DNA from: Bacteroidota bacterium
Lineage (GTDB): Bacteria > Bacteroidota > Bacteroidia > Bacteroidales > UBA10428
Assembly (NCBI GenBank): GCA_024640925.1
Contig: JAHEEB010000010.1
Location: forward strand, 3,178 to 11,690
DNA: 8,513 nucleotides
Direction: 5' to 3'
Shown: positions 1 through 5,928 of the stretch, piece by piece
Layout: each line of letters starts with the position of its first letter
Position numbering within the stretch: the first letter of the stretch is position 1
Made by a program: the position numbers and the translations under genes
The notes under the pieces: model-generated
Told to the model about the DNA's origin: nothing
Database searches by the model: none
Seen by the model: only the letters and a program-made list of their open reading frames with translations

Positions 1-329
1 TTTCAAAGCTGAAGAGAGGTATGTTGGAGTCATCTGATATTGACATGGATAAGGTTTCTGATGGTGTGTTTGAAAATGTAGAGACCGTATATAAAGGGTT
101 AACCCAATCGGACCAGCATAAATATATTAACCTTGCATTAAATGAACTGAATGTTGAAGACAGATTGATTTTAACACTATACTATTTAAATGAGAACACG
201 TTGGAGGAAATCACGGAAATCACGGATATTGTTCAGGAAAACCTAAAAATGAAAATACACAGAGCACGAAAAAAAATGTATTTTGTACTGGAAAAAAGAT
301 TAAAATCGGAAATTAAAAACCTGCTATAA
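1..329 (+). CDS. ECF-type RNA polymerase sigma factor, 3' part (region 4), truncated by window edge
   Basis: This is the C-terminal part of a sigma-70 family factor that would direct RNA polymerase to specific promoters. The frame stays open to the left edge (codons from base 3 read S-K-L-K-R-G before the first visible Met at 21), so the ATG at 21 is almost certainly internal and the true start lies outside the window. The SKLKRG stretch resembles the end of ECF region 2. The segment ALNELNVEDRLILTLYYLNE, then a helix-turn-helix LEEIT...ENLKMKIHRARKKM, is the region 4 pattern that contacts the -35 element, including the usual K-x-x-x-H-R-A-R-K-K recognition helix. Region 4 is complete. The stop codon overlaps the ATG of the next gene by one base (TAATG), which suggests translational coupling. 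I am confident of the family; its regulon cannot be read from sequence. Confidence 0.88.
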   Translation, partial: SKLKRGMLESSDIDMDKVSDGVFENVETVYKGLTQSDQHKYINLALNELNVEDRLILTLYYLNENTLEEITEITDIVQENLKMKIHRARKKMYFVLEKRLKSEIKNLL

Positions 330-700
330 TGGAAGAGGAAAATATTGATAAATTAACGAAGGAAATTCTTGCTGACAGTAAGCTTGAACTGACAAATCCG
401 GATTTCAACAATCTGTTAATGAGTAAAATCAGATATCAGAACAATAAGCAAACTACACGTCAAAATATATTCTCGTATGGTATATTATTTATTTCCATTG
501 ATGTACTTATTTATGCTCTGCTTAAAATTTTAAATATCAGAATAACAGAAATTTTTTCTACTGTCAGCTCATTGTCGCAGAGCCTGCTTTCCAGTATTGG
601 CAATGGCCATTTTATTTTTATCTATTTCTTAATTATGGCTGTTGTAATCATTGGTGTAAATATCCTGTCAGAGTCGCGTTATAGATATAGAGGGATATAA
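329..700 (+). CDS. Small two-helix membrane protein, possible anti-sigma factor partner
   Basis: This is a 123-residue protein of unknown function. It has a charged, soluble N-terminal part of about 44 residues (IDKLTKEIL...NPDFNNLLMSKI), a hydrophobic helix at about 45-66, a serine-rich loop, a second hydrophobic helix at about 94-113, and a short basic tail ending RYRYRGI. There is no cleavable signal peptide. The start overlaps the stop of the sigma factor gene by one base, so the two are very likely cotranscribed and coupled. Short membrane proteins directly downstream of ECF sigma genes are commonly anti-sigma factors that hold the sigma factor at the membrane. That role is inferred here from position and topology: I see no HxxxCxxC zinc anti-sigma motif and no FecR-like domain. 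It could instead be an unrelated membrane protein of the sigma operon. Confidence 0.75.
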   Translation: MEEENIDKLTKEILADSKLELTNPDFNNLLMSKIRYQNNKQTTRQNIFSYGILFISIDVLIYALLKILNIRITEIFSTVSSLSQSLLSSIGNGHFIFIYFLIMAVVIIGVNILSESRYRYRGI

Positions 701-891
701 GAAAGATTCTGCTAAATCAAACCGATTAACTTTCGTTGAATGCTATGCCCTTAGAGGTTTAAGTAGTTTATGTCTTGCTTAAAATCATTCGTTTTTTTGC
801 AATTGATTGCCTACTCGGTTTGTAAATTCAATTTATTGATTTACCTTTTAACCCATAAACCCCTGAATTAATAACAACAAAAGTCAATACC
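701..891 (+). other. Intergenic region between sigma operon and serine hydrolase
   Basis: This is AT-rich noncoding sequence. It contains a weak inverted repeat (TTTAAG at 758-763 and CTTAAA at 778-783) with a T7 run at 792-798 that could loosely end the sigma operon transcript. It also contains a short palindrome, GCAAT-TG-ATTGC, at 799-810, and the promoter-like element listed separately at 819-849. I found no open reading frame of interest here. Confidence 0.5.
819..849 (+). promoter_or_regulatory. Putative Bacteroidota-type promoter for the serine hydrolase
   Basis: TTTG at 819-822 is followed after 19 bases by TACCTTTT at 842-849. The known Bacteroidota consensus is TTTG (-33) and TAnnTTTG (-7) with a spacer near 19-21 bases, so this site matches 4/4 and 5 of the 6 fixed positions. 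It would give a leader of roughly 35-40 bases before the ATG at 892. Short AT-rich motifs arise by chance, so this is a moderate call. Confidence 0.45.
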
Positions 892-3021
892 ATGAAAGAA
901 TTAAACCATTTCTTCGTGAAAGCAACAGTTATTTGCCTGCTGCTAATTCTCTGTCCTATTCAAAATGTTACAATTGCTCAGAAAGTTACCGGATTTAAGG
1001 GATATGGGAGTGCTACCTGTCCGGCTCTTAAAGATGATATCTTTATAAAAAATTGGTTAATTCTTGGCCCAATTGGAATTGGTAGTTCACAGGATTCGGT
1101 TATGAAAAAGGCATTCAATGAGGATTTCTTTATTTCTGTAGCAGTCGATAAAAGGAAAAGTATTGAGCCATTTACCTTTGCCGGTAAGCAATACACATGG
1201 AGAAACTATACATGCGGGAATGATATTATTAAATTAAATGAATTTCTTGGTGATACGAATAATGTTTTATGCTATGCTCTCTCTGAGATTAATGCAACAG
1301 AAGATAAAAAAGTTTTGATAGGTTTAGGAAGTGATGATGGCGTGAAAGTCTGGATAAATGGAAAGGAAGTTCACAAAAACAACACGGGTAGAGCAGTAGT
1401 GGCCGATGATGATATTTTTGAGGTATCGTTAAACAAGGGAAGCAACCAGGTTCTAATAAAAATTCAGAATGGAAAATACGATTATGGATTTTCATTCAGA
1501 CCATTGGGGAAGGATGTTATATCCGATCAGATGATTGAAAACGCCGGTTCGGGTGATTTTGATAATGTTAAAATGCTCATGAACTATTCCCCTGATTTAA
1601 AAAAAGTCAACAACAGAGGACTTACTGCCTGGCAAGTTGCAACTATCAGTGGGAGAAATGAAATAGCCAGGTATCTCGAAGAAAAGGGTGCTGAAAAAAC
1701 AAGCTTTCCATTGCTGAGTGATTTGGCAGATAAAACTATGGCTGCATACAATGGAAAAGATAGTGTCCCTGGCATTGCTGTATTAGTTGCCAAAGATGGC
1801 AGGATTATCTATCAAAAAGGATTTGGAAATGCCAATATCGAAAGAAAACTTAAGGTAAACACCGACACCAAATTCAGAATTGGTTCTATTACCAAGCAAT
1901 TTACTGCTGCGGCTATCCTTCGTCTTCAGGAACAGGGAAAAATTAATATTGCAGATAAATTATCAACCTATATTCCTGATTTTCCCCGCGGAAACGAAGT
2001 CACCATTCAACACCTTCTTACACATACCTCCGGAATGCATAGTTATACTGACAGAAGCGATTTTGGAGATAAAATAACATTGCCTGTTGACGATTCAGTC
2101 CTGTTAAAGCTTATAGAGTCTGAACCATTCGATTTTAACCCTGGAGACAAATTTAGTTATTGTAACTCCGGTTATTATATTCTGGGTTATATTGTTTCGA
2201 AAATAAGTGGTAAACCATATGGCGAATACCTTTCAGATGAATTTTTTAAACCGCTTGGAATGAAAAACAGTGGTGTTTATAATAATGCGAAAAGACCCGA
2301 AAATGAAGCTGTCGGATATAGATATGAAAACGGGAAAGCATTTAAAGCAAATGATTGGGATATGACATGGGCCGGTGGTGCAGGTGCCATTTATTCTACC
2401 GTCGAAGACTTATTTATCTGGAATGAAGCGATATTTAATGGAAAAGTATTGAATCAAAACAGCATGAAAATGGCTTTTACTCCGGCAAAGTCAAATAGCG
2501 GACAAGAATTATCCTATGGATTCGGATGGTTTATAAACGATTACAGGGGATTAAAATTTATTTCACATAGTGGTGGGTTGGATGGATTTCTTAGTTATCT
2601 GGTACGTCAGCCCGACGAAAAATTAACAGTAGCTGTTTTAACCAATTCTACTCCTGCTTACGAGAGTTTTGATCCGGGAAATGTAGGTCAGGCATTAGTT
2701 GAATACACGTTGTGGAAAAAAATGGCCTCACAATCTACTTATTTTGCGGATACTTCTCTTTCTGCCGAGCAGCTGAAAGCCTTCGAGGGCAAGTATGATT
2801 ATGGGCAAGGAATGGTTCTCACAGTTACCCTGAATAATAAAAATCTTATGGCGCAATTGATCGGACAGCCGGCATTTGAAATTTTTTATATGGGCAATAA
2901 TGAATTTTACTGGAAGGTAGTAGAAGCACGGATTAAATTTATATTGAACGAACAGGGTATTGTTACAGGTGCAATACATTACCAGGGCGGACAACAATTA
3001 AATGTTTCAAAATTACCCTGA
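892..3021 (+). CDS. Exported multi-domain serine hydrolase (class C beta-lactamase/PBP-like fold) with ankyrin-like segment
   Basis: This is a 709-residue exported protein. Residues 1-29 look like a Sec signal peptide: basic start, hydrophobic core VICLLLILCPI, and a likely cut near TIA-QK. Residues about 45-205 form a beta-rich domain with the motif GSDDGVKVWINGKEV (146-160), seen in PA14-like or carbohydrate-binding modules. Residues about 212-268 resemble one or two ankyrin repeats (GDFDNVKMLM, then GLTAWQVATISGRNEIARYL). Residues about 275-610 are the catalytic domain: Ser332-Ile-Thr-Lys335 (SxxK), Tyr423-Cys-Asn425 (YxN) and His559-Ser-Gly-Gly (HxG, replacing KTG). The last ~90 residues form a C-terminal beta domain (FEGKYDY start) common in these hydrolases. 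All catalytic residues are present. The family includes D-aminopeptidases, esterases and carboxypeptidases, so the substrate is unknown and true beta-lactam resistance is not implied. The gene probably has its own promoter upstream. Confidence 0.93.
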   Translation: MKELNHFFVKATVICLLLILCPIQNVTIAQKVTGFKGYGSATCPALKDDIFIKNWLILGPIGIGSSQDSVMKKAFNEDFFISVAVDKRKSIEPFTFAGKQYTWRNYTCGNDIIKLNEFLGDTNNVLCYALSEINATEDKKVLIGLGSDDGVKVWINGKEVHKNNTGRAVVADDDIFEVSLNKGSNQVLIKIQNGKYDYGFSFRPLGKDVISDQMIENAGSGDFDNVKMLMNYSPDLKKVNNRGLTAWQVATISGRNEIARYLEEKGAEKTSFPLLSDLADKTMAAYNGKDSVPGIAVLVAKDGRIIYQKGFGNANIERKLKVNTDTKFRIGSITKQFTAAAILRLQEQGKINIADKLSTYIPDFPRGNEVTIQHLLTHTSGMHSYTDRSDFGDKITLPVDDSVLLKLIESEPFDFNPGDKFSYCNSGYYILGYIVSKISGKPYGEYLSDEFFKPLGMKNSGVYNNAKRPENEAVGYRYENGKAFKANDWDMTWAGGAGAIYSTVEDLFIWNEAIFNGKVLNQNSMKMAFTPAKSNSGQELSYGFGWFINDYRGLKFISHSGGLDGFLSYLVRQPDEKLTVAVLTNSTPAYESFDPGNVGQALVEYTLWKKMASQSTYFADTSLSAEQLKAFEGKYDYGQGMVLTVTLNNKNLMAQLIGQPAFEIFYMGNNEFYWKVVEARIKFILNEQGIVTGAIHYQGGQQLNVSKLP

Positions 3022-3041
3022 GGCCGGAAAATAAAATTTCT

Positions 3042-3286
3042 ATGAGAAAGACACTCTTGTACTTTTATTAATCGGAGGGATTCTATTCTTTGGCTCTCTG
3101 TTTTTATTCCTGATTGCTATTGAATTATACAGAGATTATTCAGGAGAATTGATAACAGAAGCTAAAATTATTTTTGATGGATGTTTAATCATTGGGGTAA
3201 TCGCAAGTATTATGAGTGTTTTAATGATTTCCGTTGGATGGATAACTCTAAAAAGAATTAGAAGAAAAACAATAAAGCCGGTTTAA
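3042..3286 (+). pseudogene. Small two-helix membrane protein gene broken by a one-base frameshift (or sequencing error)
   Basis: From base 3059 a frame reads without a stop for 75 codons to TAA at 3284-3286. It shows two clear membrane helices (VLLLIGGILFFGSLFLFLIAI and LIIGVIASIMSVLMISVGWI), a polar linker (YRDYSGELITEAK) and a basic end (LKRIRRKTIKPV). That frame has no ATG, GTG or TTG at its front; the preceding in-frame stop is at 3032-3034. An ATG at 3042, 20 bases after the hydrolase stop, reads MRKTLLYFY and then stops. Adding one base near 3057-3060 would join MRKTL to the long frame and give a normal protein of about 80 residues. There is no slippery heptamer, so programmed frameshifting is unlikely. 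I infer a single-base deletion in a small gene cotranscribed with the hydrolase, or an assembly error. The function is unknown. Confidence 0.6.
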
Positions 3287-3339
3287 AGGCTGACATATTC
3301 TCCTTTTCAACCTTTTCTAATAAAAAAAATCAGAAAGTA
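3287..3339. other. Intergenic spacer before the ABC operon promoter
   Basis: This is AT-rich sequence with an A8 run at 3322-3329 just upstream of the putative -33 element, which might act as an UP-like tract. The preceding AGCC/GGCT pair around 3276-3290 has an 8-base loop and no T run directly after it, so I do not call a terminator. Nothing here appears to be coding. Confidence 0.4.
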
Positions 3340-3371
3340 TTTGGTTTTTTATAAGGATTGCATTAATATTG
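3340..3371 (+). promoter_or_regulatory. Putative Bacteroidota-type promoter of the ABC transporter/GntR operon
   Basis: TTTG at 3340-3343 is followed after 20 bases by TAATATTG at 3364-3371. This matches the phylum consensus TTTG ... TAnnTTTG at all but one fixed position. The palindrome listed next begins two bases downstream, so the predicted transcription start falls inside it. The match in sequence, spacing and context makes this stronger than an isolated motif hit, but it is not experimentally supported. Confidence 0.55.
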
Positions 3372-3372
3372 C

Positions 3373-3396
3373 AGTGTATTAGTATAGTAGTACACT
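3373..3396. promoter_or_regulatory. 24-bp imperfect palindrome, likely operator for the GntR-family repressor encoded in the operon
   Basis: Outer arms AGTGTA (3373-3378) and TACACT (3391-3396) are perfect inverted copies. Within the 12-base centre, TTAGTATAGTAG, a further 8 positions are symmetric, so 20 of 24 bases obey dyad symmetry. The site sits 17 bases before the ATG of the ABC ATPase gene and directly after the putative -7 element, so a bound dimer would block transcription initiation. The only DNA-binding regulator in the operon is the YtrA-type GntR protein at 5008-5382, and GntR proteins bind palindromes and commonly autoregulate. That pairing is inference; the dyad itself is seen directly. 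Confidence 0.7.
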
Positions 3397-3412
3397 AAAT
3401 AACTAACCAGAT

Positions 3413-4246
3413 ATGATAAAGATTGAAAACCTTTCATTTAGCTATAATAAGAATTACCCACTCTTTGACCAGCTCAATCTTACATTGCCATCAGGGAACA
3501 TATATGGCTTACTGGGCAAGAATGGTGCGGGTAAAACAACCCTTCTGAAAATAATTTCCGGGTTGTTGTTTCCCAAACATGGAAAACTTGATGTAGTTGG
3601 TTTTCAGCCTAAGGATCGTTACCCGCAGTTTCTTAGCGAAATTTATATGATTCCGGAAGAGTTTAGTCTTCCATCGATGAAAATGGAAAACTTTGTTCGC
3701 ATTAACAGTCCATTTTACCCACGTTTTAATTATAGTTTATTTAAGGAGTATGTGAATGAGTTTAAACTTCCAAAAGAACAAAAGCTTTCTAACATGTCTT
3801 ACGGACAAAAGAAGAACTTTCTTTTGTCTTTCGGACTGGCAACAGATTGCAAACTTTTGATTTTGGACGAACCCACCAACGGATTGGATATCCCATCAAA
3901 AAGTCAATTCAGAAAGATTTTAGCCAATGCCATTCATGAAGAAAGGAGCTTTATCATTTCCACACATCAGGTGAGAGATATGGAAAATCTGATTGATCCG
4001 ATAATTATTCTTGATGAAGGTCAGATTATTTTCTTCCACGATTATGAGCAGATTTCCAGAAAGCTTGCCATTACAAAACAAACGGAATTACCGGATAACA
4101 ATGTAGTGTATTACGAATCTTCTTTGGGTGGATATACCGTGGTGAAAGAAAATACTACAATGGAGGAAACCAGGATGAACCTCGAAATACTTTTTAATGC
4201 TGTTGTCAGCAACAAAGAAAAAATGAATGAACTATTTAAAAGTTAG
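3413..4246 (+). CDS. ABC transporter ATP-binding protein
   Basis: This is a 277-residue cytoplasmic ATPase that powers a membrane transporter, presumably the permease encoded next. Walker A is GKNGAGKT (35-42). The ABC signature is MSYGQKK (128-134), a variant of LSGGQ with Tyr for the first Gly. Walker B is LLILDEP (148-154), the D-loop is GLD (157-159), and the H-loop His is in IISTHQV (His185). In the Q-loop region the sequence reads MIPEEF (79-84), where a Glu appears to stand in for the usual Gln. The ~60 residues after the core include a beta-like segment (VVYYESSLGGYTVV) of unknown role. Core ATPase elements are present, so it should be active. It is the first gene of the operon, 17 bases after the operator, with no strong Shine-Dalgarno. 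The pairing with a six-helix permease and a GntR regulator resembles YtrA-type systems linked elsewhere to envelope stress. The direction and substrate of transport are unknown. Confidence 0.95.
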   Translation: MIKIENLSFSYNKNYPLFDQLNLTLPSGNIYGLLGKNGAGKTTLLKIISGLLFPKHGKLDVVGFQPKDRYPQFLSEIYMIPEEFSLPSMKMENFVRINSPFYPRFNYSLFKEYVNEFKLPKEQKLSNMSYGQKKNFLLSFGLATDCKLLILDEPTNGLDIPSKSQFRKILANAIHEERSFIISTHQVRDMENLIDPIIILDEGQIIFFHDYEQISRKLAITKQTELPDNNVVYYESSLGGYTVVKENTTMEETRMNLEILFNAVVSNKEKMNELFKS

Positions 4247-4250
4247 AACC

Positions 4251-5006
4251 ATGAAACTGACAAACTATTTTGATATATCAAGAATTTCGTTGTTGTTGAA
4301 AATGGAATTTTGCAGAAGCAGAAAGGCAATGCTTATGACTTTTGTAATAACATTTGGTTTCCTTTTTATAGGGTTGATACTTGAATCTGTTTTTGGATTT
4401 GAAAAAGTTATTAAATCGCATCAGGGGAGCTACGCTGCCGCTTTAATAATTGGAGGTTTCATTTTAAGCAGTCTCACCTTTAACGATTTGAGCAATCCTT
4501 TAAAGAGATACAATTATCTCATGTTGCCCGCCTCAACATTAGAAAAATTCCTCAGTATGTGGCTGTTGGCTTGTGTAAGCTGGGTTGTTATGTTCACACT
4601 GGCTTTTATCGTCTATGCATTAGCTGCCAATACAATAGCTCATCTATTATTTAGTAACATTACCTATCAGGCGTTTGATCCCTTAGGAAAAATTCCAATG
4701 AATGCCATCCGATATTACATTGTATTGCAGGGGATTTTCATGGTAGGTGCCGTTCACTTTAAAGGGTATGTGTTTCCTAAAACCATTTTTGCTTTGTTGT
4801 TGTTTAGCATAGTCTGCGGAATAATCTTCTATATCACCATGTCAGACTTGTTACAATTAAACGGTGAATATATTAACGAATATAGCGCCATAAAAGGGAC
4901 ACCTTTGCATAAAGCATGGATTTTTACACAATGGCTGTTCTGGTGGATGCTTGCACCGTTGTGCTGGGGGATTACCTATTTTGGACTTAAAGAGCAGGAG
5001 GTTTAA
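4251..5006 (+). CDS. ABC transporter permease (six-helix integral membrane protein)
   Basis: This is a 251-residue integral membrane protein and the probable transmembrane partner of the ATPase encoded upstream. Six hydrophobic segments are visible: AMLMTFVITFGFLFIGLIL, AALIIGGFILSSLTF, FLSMWLLACVSWVVMFTLAFIVYAL, YYIVLQGIFMVGAVHF, TIFALLLFSIVCGIIFYI, and WLFWWMLAPLCWGITYFG. The section SNPLKRYNYLMLPASTLEKFLSMWL between helices 2 and 3 is the pattern I recognise from ABC-2-like permeases of Bacteroidota in which LPAS..EKF is conserved. I chose the ATG at 4251 (MKLTNYF), four bases after the ATPase stop. An in-frame ATG at 4227 would add eight residues and overlap the ATPase gene by 20 bases, which is possible but less typical. 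The C-terminus ends one base before the GntR start, so coupling is very likely. Confidence 0.88.
   Translation: MKLTNYFDISRISLLLKMEFCRSRKAMLMTFVITFGFLFIGLILESVFGFEKVIKSHQGSYAAALIIGGFILSSLTFNDLSNPLKRYNYLMLPASTLEKFLSMWLLACVSWVVMFTLAFIVYALAANTIAHLLFSNITYQAFDPLGKIPMNAIRYYIVLQGIFMVGAVHFKGYVFPKTIFALLLFSIVCGIIFYITMSDLLQLNGEYINEYSAIKGTPLHKAWIFTQWLFWWMLAPLCWGITYFGLKEQEV
4996..5001 (+). promoter_or_regulatory. Strong Shine-Dalgarno site that fixes the GntR start
   Basis: A perfect AGGAGG lies six bases upstream of the ATG at 5008. It is the strongest ribosome binding site in the window. It argues for 5008 over the in-frame upstream ATG at 4951, which lies inside the permease gene. Confidence 0.8.
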
Positions 5007-5007
5007 A

Positions 5008-5382
5008 ATGGAGTTTGGAGATAACAATGCAATTTATCTGCAAATAGCAGATCACTTTTGCGAGAATATTTTGCTTCAAAAGTGGAATCCGGGAGAGCGC
5101 ATACCTTCTGTAAGAGAAATGGCAGTGAATATAGAAGTGAACCCAAATACCGTTTTGCGCACTTTTAACTACCTACAGGAAAAGGGCATAATATATAACA
5201 AAAGAGGTATTGGCTATTTTGTATCGGACGATGGATTGCAAAAGACAAGGGATCTTCGAAAGGAAGCTTTTGTGAGTCAGGAATTACCAAAGTTTTTCAA
5301 GGCAATGAATCTGCTTAACCTTACAATGGAAGATGTGAATGCATACTACCTTCAATTTGTAAATATTTCAAAAACTATTTAA
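5008..5382 (+). CDS. GntR-family transcriptional regulator, YtrA-like subfamily
   Basis: This 124-residue DNA-binding protein is probably the repressor of its own operon. Residues 1-30 (AIYLQIADHFCENILLQKWNPGE) and the winged helix-turn-helix IPSVREMAVNIEVNPNTVLRTFNYLQEKGII (32-62) match the GntR DNA-binding domain closely. The wing follows (NKRGIGYFVSDD). Only about 50 residues remain after it, far too few for the FadR, HutC or MocR effector domains but right for the short dimerising tail of the YtrA subfamily. That subfamily usually sits beside ABC transporter genes, as here. The start is set by the AGGAGG six bases upstream; it begins one base after the permease stop. The likely target is the palindrome at 3373-3396. 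The ligand or signal is unknown. Confidence 0.93.
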   Translation: MEFGDNNAIYLQIADHFCENILLQKWNPGERIPSVREMAVNIEVNPNTVLRTFNYLQEKGIIYNKRGIGYFVSDDGLQKTRDLRKEAFVSQELPKFFKAMNLLNLTMEDVNAYYLQFVNISKTI

Positions 5383-5385
5383 AAC

Positions 5386-5913
5386 ATGAAGACAAGTAAA
5401 AAAATAATCATAACAGTAGCTGGCATTATCCTAATTCTATTGATTATTACCATAATGCTTCTGCGGAATGGTGTTCAATCCCTTCAATTAAAAGAGGAAT
5501 TGAAACTCAATTATAAAGCTGTGTCTTTCGGTAATTTTGACAAGCTCGATTTTTCGTCTCATTACATTGTCAGAATTAATCAGGGCAAAGAATGCAAGGT
5601 AGAAATGGCAGTTGAAGGAGATTCAATAATGAAACCAAGGCTGGAAAACGTACATGGTACCCTTTACTTTAAGGTTGATTCAACCTTGGAAAAAGCAGAT
5701 ACAGGAAGTATTCATGTGAAAATAACCATGCCGTCGATACGATTAATTAAAGCAGTACAAGGAACAAAAATCCAACTCGATTACTTTCAATCCGACTCAA
5801 TCCGGGTTGTGCTTGAGGATGGATGCAGTTTTACAGGGAATAACAATACAATCAAGCATGTATCTTTTAAAACCTCTGGCGATAACCAGGTACAAATAAT
5901 AAAAACTTTTTAA
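5386..5913 (+). CDS. Membrane-anchored DUF2807-like (GIN domain type) beta-rich protein
   Basis: This is a 175-residue protein with an N-terminal signal-anchor helix (KKIIITVAGIILILLIITIMLL, about 5-26) after a lysine-rich start. The remainder is a soluble domain expected on the outer face of the inner membrane. The domain has alternating beta-strand pattern (FGNFDKLDFSSHYIVRINQGKECKVEMAVEGD ... GTLYFKVDS ... SIHVKITMPSIRLIKAVQGTKIQL), which resembles the DUF2807 head domain with a right-handed beta-helix-like repeat, though it is shorter than full-length members. No lipobox cysteine is visible at the end of the anchor. It starts three bases after the GntR stop, so it is part of the operon. 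DUF2807 proteins are widespread in Bacteroidota and their molecular role is unsettled. The family call comes from pattern recognition, not a profile search. Confidence 0.75.
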   Translation: MKTSKKIIITVAGIILILLIITIMLLRNGVQSLQLKEELKLNYKAVSFGNFDKLDFSSHYIVRINQGKECKVEMAVEGDSIMKPRLENVHGTLYFKVDSTLEKADTGSIHVKITMPSIRLIKAVQGTKIQLDYFQSDSIRVVLEDGCSFTGNNNTIKHVSFKTSGDNQVQIIKTF

Positions 5914-5928
5914 CCTAATTCAATCCGA

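Noticed and set aside
758..798. Possible terminator after the sigma operon (TTTAAG/CTTAAA hairpin, then T7)
   Set aside because: The stem is six AT-rich pairs with a 14-base loop, and the T run is eight bases away. Too weak to call.
799..810. GCAAT-TG-ATTGC palindrome as an operator
   Set aside because: It is short, AT-rich and isolated, with no second copy seen and no nearby regulator to pair with it.
978..2997. Minus-strand and alternative-frame open reading frames inside the serine hydrolase gene
   Set aside because: They lie wholly within a strongly supported coding gene, have no recognisable domains, and show no ribosome sites or context of their own.
892..3021. Antibiotic-resistance class C beta-lactamase
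   Set aside because: The fold and motifs are shared with many esterases and peptidases. The HxG motif in place of KTG and the extra domains do not suggest a dedicated AmpC enzyme.
3320..3352. ATAAAAAA/TTTTTTAT inverted repeat as a terminator
   Set aside because: It is AT-only, with a loop of 17 bases and no GC stem. It overlaps the putative -33 element and is better explained by local AT-richness.
4227..4250. Earlier permease start at 4227
   Set aside because: It would overlap the ATPase gene by 20 bases and add eight residues with no better ribosome site. Not excluded, but 4251 just after the ATPase stop is preferred.
4951..5007. Longer N-terminus for the GntR regulator from an ATG at 4951
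   Set aside because: It lies inside the permease gene in another frame and adds residues unlike the GntR N-terminus. The perfect AGGAGG six bases before 5008 fixes the start there.
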